Positions 21,148 through 25,796 of a stretch of 25,796 nucleotides of DNA are shown piece by piece. The stretch's first letter is position 1. The number at the start of each line of letters is the position of its first letter. Under the pieces are notes generated by a model. The model was not told where the DNA came from and did not search any database. It saw only the letters and a list, made by a program, of their open reading frames with translations. The position numbers and the translations under genes are program-made. Where the stretch lies: the NCBI GenBank assembly GCA_036373975.1, contig DASUUR010000055.1, positions 1 to 25,796 on the forward strand, given 5' to 3'. This stretch comes from DASUUR01 sp036373975 (GTDB lineage Bacteria > Patescibacteriota > Saccharimonadia > Saccharimonadales > Saccharimonadaceae).

Positions 21148-22422
21148 TTATTCGGTGCGTAAGGCTTCGATTGGGTCAAGCTTTGCCGCCCGTCTAGCGG
21201 GCAAGAGCCCAGCTAGCAGAGCGATCAACCCCAGGGAGGCGATCACCGTCAGTACGTTAATTATAGTAAGTGACGCGCCAGGAGCAGAGCTACCTGAACC
21301 GCTTGCAGCTGAGTTGATCAGCATAATTACCGGAATCGATAGCACAATACCAATGACACTACCAGCGACACCAATCCAGGCTGCTTCGAGTGAAAACAAG
21401 CTTAATATGCCAGCCTTTGACATGCCAAGGGCTTTCATAATGCCAATCTCGCGGGTGCGTTCGTAAACGGTCATGTACTGGGTGTTGATAACACCAAACA
21501 CTGCAGCTAAGATCGCAATACCACCGATTCCCAGCAGGAATAAGCGAATAATGTTGATCTGGCCTAAGAACTCTTCATTGATCTTTGCAATGCTGTAAAC
21601 TTTGTAGCCAGCGTCTTCGAGTGCTTTCATGCCAGCATCAATATCTGCCTGTTTGTCCGACAGTGCACGGGTGTTAATAACATCGTACGACAGCTCGGTG
21701 GTGTATCCCATGCTCTTGTCGTATTCAAATTGTTTTTTGGCGAGCTGATTGTTTATCTCAACGGCCATATATGCTTCGTCGAATGCTGGATCGCTCTCGG
21801 ATTTTACTACGCCTTTAATTGTCGCTTCAGCTGATAACAGTGTTTTTTCGCCCGTGCGGTAATCCATTACCTCATTGCCAACAGTGACTTTTTGACCAAC
21901 GGCAGAATCCTTTTCGAGGCCTGCTTTGGTGACGAAGCTCTCCGGCAAGAAGATTCCATCGGTGCCGATTGCTTCGCGCTCACCAACTGCTAAGTCTGGT
22001 TGTTCCTGCAGGGTGAGTGGCTTCACGGCGTAGGTGCTAAACTTCTGCCCGTTAATATTTAGGGTGGTGACGGTTGAACGATAGACTGGCTCAACGTCTT
22101 TGATCTCTTTAATGCTGCGAAGCTTCTCAACATCTGCATCTTTTAGCAGGCTTTCGCTGTAAGATTTATCGTTATTTTTGCGATCCTCTTCGGATTGTAG
22201 GCCGCCACGCGTGGCAGTGCCCTTAGCAGTAATAAGCAGTGCATCCTTTTGAATCTGCGCACCGAATGATTTATTGAAGGTATCGCTCGCCGCAGTGGTA
22301 ATGGCTAAGGTTAGTGAAATCGTAAAAGCGCCCACGGCTAGCGATAGCGATGTTAAGATGAAGCGTACTTTGCTTTTTAGGACATTCTTCCAGCTTCTTT
22401 TGAGTAGATCTTTAAACTGCAT
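21148..22422 (-). CDS. ABC transporter permease, MacB/FtsX type
   Basis: The membrane subunit of a MacB/LolCDE-type mechanotransmission ABC system. 424 aa: a first membrane helix at about residues 20-42 (VRFILTSLSLAVGAFTISLT), a large extracytoplasmic MacB_PCD-like domain (about 45-290), then three helices in the FtsX domain, containing GGIAILAAVFGVINTQYMTV, ERTREIGIMKALGMSKAGIL and a C-terminal LLPARRAAKLDPIEALR, all characteristic. The start is the ATG at 22422 with AGGAGG upstream. It overlaps the ATPase gene by 11 bases, so the pair is coupled. Possible cargo is a peptide, lipoprotein or drug; no outer-membrane partner is near. Confidence 0.93.
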   Translation of the reverse strand: MQFKDLLKRSWKNVLKSKVRFILTSLSLAVGAFTISLTLAITTAASDTFNKSFGAQIQKDALLITAKGTATRGGLQSEEDRKNNDKSYSESLLKDADVEKLRSIKEIKDVEPVYRSTVTTLNINGQKFSTYAVKPLTLQEQPDLAVGEREAIGTDGIFLPESFVTKAGLEKDSAVGQKVTVGNEVMDYRTGEKTLLSAEATIKGVVKSESDPAFDEAYMAVEINNQLAKKQFEYDKSMGYTTELSYDVINTRALSDKQADIDAGMKALEDAGYKVYSIAKINEEFLGQINIIRLFLLGIGGIAILAAVFGVINTQYMTVYERTREIGIMKALGMSKAGILSLFSLEAAWIGVAGSVIGIVLSIPVIMLINSAASGSGSSAPGASLTIINVLTVIASLGLIALLAGLLPARRAAKLDPIEALRTE

Positions 22423-23140
22423 ATGTGCCTCCTGTGGTCTGAGCTTGTGGTTGTGGGGCTGCGGCACTTGTCGTTATCTTTTCGATCTTTCCATCAAGCA
22501 GGTGAATCTGCATATCGCAGCGGGCGGCTAATTCTGGATCGTGTGTCACGATAATCAGGGTACTGCCAAGCTCCTTGTTAAAGCCAAATAATAATTTTTC
22601 AATGACATCCCCGGTGGTGGTGTCTAGATTGCCAGTTGGCTCGTCGGCAAAGATTATTCGGGGGCTATGTACAATGGCGCGGGCGATTGCCAAGCGCTGT
22701 TTTTGCCCACCGGATAGGTCACGTGCCTTTACGTTCCGCTTATCGCTTAGCTCAACCTTTGCGAGCGCGGCTTCGACCAGTTGCTTGCGATCCTTTTCGC
22801 TAACAGCGCCGATCTCGAGCGGGAGGCTCACATTCGCAAAGCAGGTCTCGTCACCCTGCACAAAAAATGACTGAAAAATAAACCCCATCTTGCGAGATCG
22901 AAAAGCGTCGATATTTTTAGCGGAAAGCTGCAAAATATTTTGACCATCAACGATTATTTGCCCAGCCTGCGGGCGGTCGAGGCCGCTTATAGCATGCATC
23001 AAGGTTGATTTACCCGAGCCAGAACGACCGATGATCGCAACACTTGCTCCATCTGGAATTTCAAAGCTGACGTCTTGTAGGGCCTGGAAGGCAGTGGCGC
23101 CCTTGCCGTATGTCTTAGAGACATTCTGTATTTGTATCAT
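22412..23140 (-). CDS. ABC transporter ATPase, MacB/LolD type
   Basis: The cytosolic motor of the transporter, 242 aa. Walker A GRSGSGKST (38-46), Q-loop Gln90, signature LSGGQ (142-146), Walker B IIFADE (162-167), D-loop region GNLD and H-loop His200 are all present, so it should hydrolyse ATP. The start at 23140 (MIQIQNVSKTYG) follows AAGGA; the frame is open for 32 more codons upstream, but that stretch is the divergent promoter region shared with the AbrB gene. The C-terminus extends past the usual end with an Ala/Gln-rich tail that overlaps the permease start. Confidence 0.95.
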   Translation of the reverse strand: MIQIQNVSKTYGKGATAFQALQDVSFEIPDGASVAIIGRSGSGKSTLMHAISGLDRPQAGQIIVDGQNILQLSAKNIDAFRSRKMGFIFQSFFVQGDETCFANVSLPLEIGAVSEKDRKQLVEAALAKVELSDKRNVKARDLSGGQKQRLAIARAIVHSPRIIFADEPTGNLDTTTGDVIEKLLFGFNKELGSTLIIVTHDPELAARCDMQIHLLDGKIEKITTSAAAPQPQAQTTGGTYAV

Positions 23141-23217
23141 TACGTATCCTTCGCTTATGTAGTAAAAGCAAGCTTCACTATACCATAGTTCCATGACGGC
23201 GCTAAGCTTGACGGAAA

Positions 23218-23243
23218 TGTATAACTTGTATAACATGTATAAC
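23218..23243 (+). repeat. Three TGTATAAC iterons upstream of the AbrB-like gene
   Basis: TGTATAAC occurs at 23218-23225, 23227-23234 and 23236-23243, a strict 9-base period. The copies overlap -10-like TATAAC strings, with TTGACG at 23208-23213 as possible -35. They probably act as the operator of the AbrB-MFS operon, possibly also of the divergent ABC genes. Confidence 0.7.
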
Positions 23244-23262
23244 GAACCAAAAGGAGTGAGCT

Positions 23263-23508
23263 ATGCACCACGTAACATTTTATGGTACTGCAACTGTTGG
23301 GGCGAAGGGGCAAATCGTAATTCCGGCTGAAGCTAGAGAAAAGATGAATATCACCCCTGGAGATAAGCTATTTATTATCGGCGGCGACCAAGATTGTAAA
23401 ATACTTGGGGTCTGTGCCGAGGAAAGCTTACAGGAGATAACCTCAGCACTCAGTGCGCGGCTCGAAACGCTGCGGAGCGCACTCACTCCCGAAACTAACA
23501 AAGGATAG
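23263..23508 (+). CDS. AbrB/SpoVT-type transcription regulator
   Basis: An 81-aa swapped-hairpin DNA-binding protein. GTATVGAKGQIVIPAEAREK followed by MNITPGDKL (about residues 8-36) is a canonical SpoVT/AbrB (MazE-like) domain that dimerises to bind DNA. The remaining C-terminus is helical (EESLQEITSALSARLETLRSAL), probably a dimer or ligand segment. The ATG follows AAAGGAGTG. It lies two bases before the MFS exporter and behind the TGTATAAC iterons, so it probably autoregulates and controls the exporter. No toxin gene is adjacent, which argues against an antitoxin role. Confidence 0.9.
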   Translation: MHHVTFYGTATVGAKGQIVIPAEAREKMNITPGDKLFIIGGDQDCKILGVCAEESLQEITSALSARLETLRSALTPETNKG

Positions 23509-23510
23509 GT

Positions 23511-25202
23511 ATGTTACATCATATATCATTTAAGCAGAAGCTTATTGTCATGCTCGCTGTTATGTCAGGTATGTTCCTGGTGGCGCTCGATCAGACAATT
23601 ATGACCACTGCGCTGACAAATATTACAGAAGAGTTTAATAGCTTTAGCAGTCTTGGTTGGATTGTTACGGCTTATTTGCTCACTAGCACAATTATTGTGC
23701 CAATTGCCGGTAAGTTGTCCGATGTGTTTGGCCGGCGCCCGATGCTCTTGATTGGTGTAGGGCTGTTCACGCTCGCCTCGTTGCTCAGCGGATCGGCGCA
23801 AAGTATCGAACAGTTGATCTGGTTTAGGGCCTTGCAAGGTATTGGTGGTGGTATTGTTATGAGCAACGCCTTTACGATTGTTGGCGACTTATTTGCGCCC
23901 CGAGAGCGTGGTAAATGGCAGGGAGTAATTGGTGGTGTCTTTAGCTTGGCGTCTGTTATTGGCCCGGTACTCGGAGGCTTCTTAACTGATGGTAATAGCA
24001 TACTTGGCCTTACCACCGACTGGCGCTGGACGCTATGGATTAATGTGCCAATCGGTATTCTATCGCTGATATTGATCGCCATTTATTGTCCACCTATTAA
24101 GCACAGCGCAAAACCACGTATTGACTATCTGGGCGCTGGACTTATTGCCCTGGCACTTGCGTCGCTTGTGTTAGCTGTTGAAAATGTTGATTACATCTTT
24201 GCCGGCCTGATTTCTGCCACAGGAATAGCTGGCATAGCTATAAAGATATCGCTATTCATTCTTGCAATTCTGGCAACACTAGCCTTTATTTGGGCCGAAC
24301 GTCGTGCTGCGGAGCCTATTCTTCCGCTCAGCTTCTTTAAGCAGCGCAACTTTACCACTATGAGTGTGGTGGCGTTACTCAGCGGCGCGGCATTCCTTGG
24401 TGCGATTCTGTACCTCACCCAATTTAACCAACAGGTATTTGGCGCGGGCGCAACTCAAGCCGGCCTGATGCTGCTGCCACTAATTGGCGCACTTACGGTG
24501 AGCAGTATCGTATCTGGGGTATGGGTAACGAAAAGCGGTAAGTATAAGACGATCCTTGTTGGGGGTCTGGCCATTTCTGCTATCAGCTTGTTAGCGCTCA
24601 CTCTATTAAATGAATCGAGTGCCTATTGGCAGGAAGCTATTCTTATGGCGATTGCCGGCTTTGGAATTGGCTTAACCTTCCCCGTGATTAACATTATTGT
24701 ACAGAACGAGTTTGAGCAAAAAGATCTTGGCGCGGCCACCGCTTCATCGCAGCTTTTCCGTGGCCTTGGCTCGACACTAGGTGCAGCGGTTCTTGGTGCC
24801 ATGCTAACAGCAGGGGTTACTTCTCAGATCGGTGAAGTTAAGAACGACGCGTATATCCAGACCCTGAAGCAGCAGCCGCAATCTGCCCAAATGCTTGGTG
24901 AGACCGATGCCAATACATTACTGACCCTCAACATGAGTGAAACTCGCGAAAAAATCAACAACGGTGTCGAGAAGGCATTGGACTCGGCAAACATGCCTGA
25001 GGCGCAAAAAGAAGCCGCGAAGCAGCAATTCTACGCCCAACAAAAAGCCTTTGGTGGCAAAGTTGTTGATGCCTTTACCGAGAGCCTGCGCGCTGTATTC
25101 GCAACGGCAGCAGCTTTGATGGCAGCATCTATTCCTTTCGCATTGCTTATCAAGCAGCGCCCCATGCGCCATTCAGACATCGCACCTGGCGTGATCGAGT
25201 AG
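23511..25202 (+). CDS. MFS exporter, DHA2 (EmrB/QacA) type, 14 membrane segments
   Basis: A proton-driven drug or metabolite exporter of 563 aa. LDQTIMTTAL (26-35) is the DHA2 motif D1, GKLSDVFGRRP (67-77) is MFS motif A, and SLASVIGPVLGGFL (about 149-162) is motif C of antiporters. Length and segment number match the 14-TMS subgroup. A hydrophilic stretch before the last helix (about 435-520, helical and Gln/Glu-rich) is larger than in many relatives. It is co-transcribed with the AbrB-like regulator two bases upstream, a common regulator-exporter arrangement. Confidence 0.93.
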   Translation: MLHHISFKQKLIVMLAVMSGMFLVALDQTIMTTALTNITEEFNSFSSLGWIVTAYLLTSTIIVPIAGKLSDVFGRRPMLLIGVGLFTLASLLSGSAQSIEQLIWFRALQGIGGGIVMSNAFTIVGDLFAPRERGKWQGVIGGVFSLASVIGPVLGGFLTDGNSILGLTTDWRWTLWINVPIGILSLILIAIYCPPIKHSAKPRIDYLGAGLIALALASLVLAVENVDYIFAGLISATGIAGIAIKISLFILAILATLAFIWAERRAAEPILPLSFFKQRNFTTMSVVALLSGAAFLGAILYLTQFNQQVFGAGATQAGLMLLPLIGALTVSSIVSGVWVTKSGKYKTILVGGLAISAISLLALTLLNESSAYWQEAILMAIAGFGIGLTFPVINIIVQNEFEQKDLGAATASSQLFRGLGSTLGAAVLGAMLTAGVTSQIGEVKNDAYIQTLKQQPQSAQMLGETDANTLLTLNMSETREKINNGVEKALDSANMPEAQKEAAKQQFYAQQKAFGGKVVDAFTESLRAVFATAAALMAASIPFALLIKQRPMRHSDIAPGVIE

Positions 25203-25215
25203 TGTCAATAACACA

Positions 25216-25244
25216 ATGACAAACGCTACAGATAGCGTTACAAT
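25216..25244 (+). promoter_or_regulatory. Promoter with palindrome filling the spacer
   Basis: ATGACA (25216-25221), 17-base spacer, TACAAT (25239-25244). AACGCTA (25222-25228) and TAGCGTT (25233-25239) form a perfect dyad that occupies exactly the spacer; it may be an operator or a weak terminator of the MFS gene. Confidence 0.65.
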
Positions 25245-25261
25245 AAAAACACAATTAAAAG

Positions 25262-25405
25262 TTAATTCTCTGGTAGCCTGGAATCACGTGTAATTCGTGA
25301 GCTGTGCCGCAACGGTGAAAGCCCGATACAGCTACCTATAGAGATTCCCGAGCAGGAAGTTAAAACGGTAGCCGTTTAGGCTGACGTCTTGCTCGGTAAG
25401 GAGCG
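25262..25405 (+). ncRNA. Cobalamin riboswitch
   Basis: The aptamer core matches the B12 class. A stem closed by GGTAGC (25272-25277) and GCTACC (25331-25336) contains GGAATCACGTGTAATTCGTG (P3 region), then GCTGTGCCGCAACGGTGA (family: GCxGxCCCGCAACuGU) and GCCCGATAC (B12-box part). Downstream, CCGAGCA (25348-25354) can pair with TGCTCGG (25390-25396), directly before the AAGGAG ribosome site at 25398-25403, so ligand binding could control translation. Exact ends are approximate. Confidence 0.85.
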
Positions 25406-25407
25406 GG

Positions 25408-25796
25408 ATGTCGGTAGGGGTTAGCGAAACTAGGGAGGCGGTAGCGGCACAGCGTGAGCGCGACTTTGTGCGTTTCCACGAATTTGAACGCAACTACGAG
25501 GCAAGCCTACGCCTTGACGAGGAAACCGACCTGTCTGAACGACTCTTCATGCCTATGGAGAGTACGTTTTTATATGAGCGTCGCGAAGGCAAGCTATACT
25601 CTGAATTTGGTGATCAACTTGAGCAGGTATTCACCACTGGCTATTTAAATCTCTTGCCGTATGCCGAGGCTCGACCGGACCTTGCTTTTGAAATTCATCG
25701 GCGCTATCAAGATATTATGGAAATCCGCGAGGCCGAGCAGCTGCAGCCTGGTGAGACGATGGTAGTGTTCTCGCCCATTCCTGACGACGTGCGCTA
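25408..25796 (+). CDS. Unrecognised gene under the cobalamin riboswitch, partial (5' part)
   Basis: The visible 129 residues start MSVGVSETREAVAAQRERDF and are charged and helical (FERNYEASLRLDEETDLSER), then continue with STFLYERREGKLYSEFGDQL, a Leu/Tyr-rich stretch, and PGETMVVFSPIPDDVR at the edge. I do not recognise a family; the visible part does not resemble class II ribonucleotide reductase or a B12 transporter. The ATG at 25408 lies five bases behind AAGGAG. The riboswitch implies a link to cobalamin: uptake, a B12-dependent step or its B12-free substitute (inference). The rest of the gene lies beyond the window. Confidence 0.8.
   Translation, partial: MSVGVSETREAVAAQRERDFVRFHEFERNYEASLRLDEETDLSERLFMPMESTFLYERREGKLYSEFGDQLEQVFTTGYLNLLPYAEARPDLAFEIHRRYQDIMEIREAEQLQPGETMVVFSPIPDDVR

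Noticed and set aside
23141..23236. N-terminal extension of the ABC ATPase to 23236
   Set aside because: The 32 extra codons overlap the TGTATAAC control region, and ABC ATPases of this type begin just before the A-loop. AAGGA precedes the ATG at 23140.
25222..25239. Terminator for the MFS gene
   Set aside because: Stem of only 7 bp, followed by A-rich rather than T-rich sequence. Its exact fit between -35 and -10 boxes favours an operator, though read-through control cannot be excluded.
1..25796. Recoded TGA, as in Gracilibacteria or Absconditabacteria
   Set aside because: TGA ends several well-supported genes (for example at 3474, 17004, 17880 and 19825), and no conserved protein needs TGA read-through.
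1..25796. CRISPR array, insertion sequence or prophage
   Set aside because: No regularly spaced direct repeats with unique spacers, no transposase, integrase or phage structural motifs were seen. The 9-bp iterons are too short and have no spacers.

Overview
The window reads as bacterial chromosome using the standard code: TGA is a normal stop and all three stops occur. Gene content suggests a reduced genome, most likely Patescibacteria of the Saccharibacteria type. The pointers are a shortened bacterial aspartyl-tRNA synthetase, many genes with no 5' leader, a B12 riboswitch without biosynthesis genes nearby, and gene families otherwise typical of Actinobacteria. The lineage is an inference from style, not a proof. 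No phage, insertion sequence or CRISPR array was seen.

Layout. 1-1812: a divergent pair of polyprenol-phosphate glycosyltransferase (GT2, cut by the window edge) and GT-C membrane glycosyltransferase. 1862-1936: tRNA-Asn. 2037-6707: accessory region of small cassettes, each with its own promoter and hairpin. It holds an unknown protein, a PNK-like P-loop kinase, a cupin plus coupled partner, two paralogous minus-strand genes with shared leaders and 3' hairpins, a PQ-loop-like membrane protein, and a pair of small related proteins. 6754-9534: three-gene flavin electron-transfer operon (FMN-binding membrane protein, ApbE flavin transferase, RnfD/NqrB-like protein fused to a ferredoxin-reductase-type domain). 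9664-11067: aspS. 11089-12383: tandem DUF218/YdcF-like paralogues. 12444-13324: TspO and a small membrane-anchored protein.

13388-19825: a GC-rich polyamine-type locus with DUF4178 protein (minus strand), an unrelated AT-rich membrane gene, then DUF2617-like protein, a large coiled-coil lipoprotein, a double-length DUF350 membrane protein, and a membrane-anchored spermidine-synthase-like enzyme. 19974-21098: GT4 glycosyltransferase. 21148-23140 (minus): MacB/LolD-type ABC permease and ATPase. 23263-25202: AbrB-like regulator and DHA2-type MFS exporter. 25216-25796: promoter, cobalamin riboswitch, and the start of an unrecognised gene.

Most notable signals: (i) two intergenic elements, 9 kb apart, with a nearly identical core of about 40 nt held between perfect 19-bp arms that are unrelated between the copies; (ii) exact 6-nt spacing from -10 box to start codon in several genes, implying leaderless mRNAs; (iii) duplicated cassettes whose 3' hairpins show compensatory changes; (iv) the polyamine/DUF350 locus with an uncharacterised coiled-coil lipoprotein; (v) the minimal flavin redox operon.
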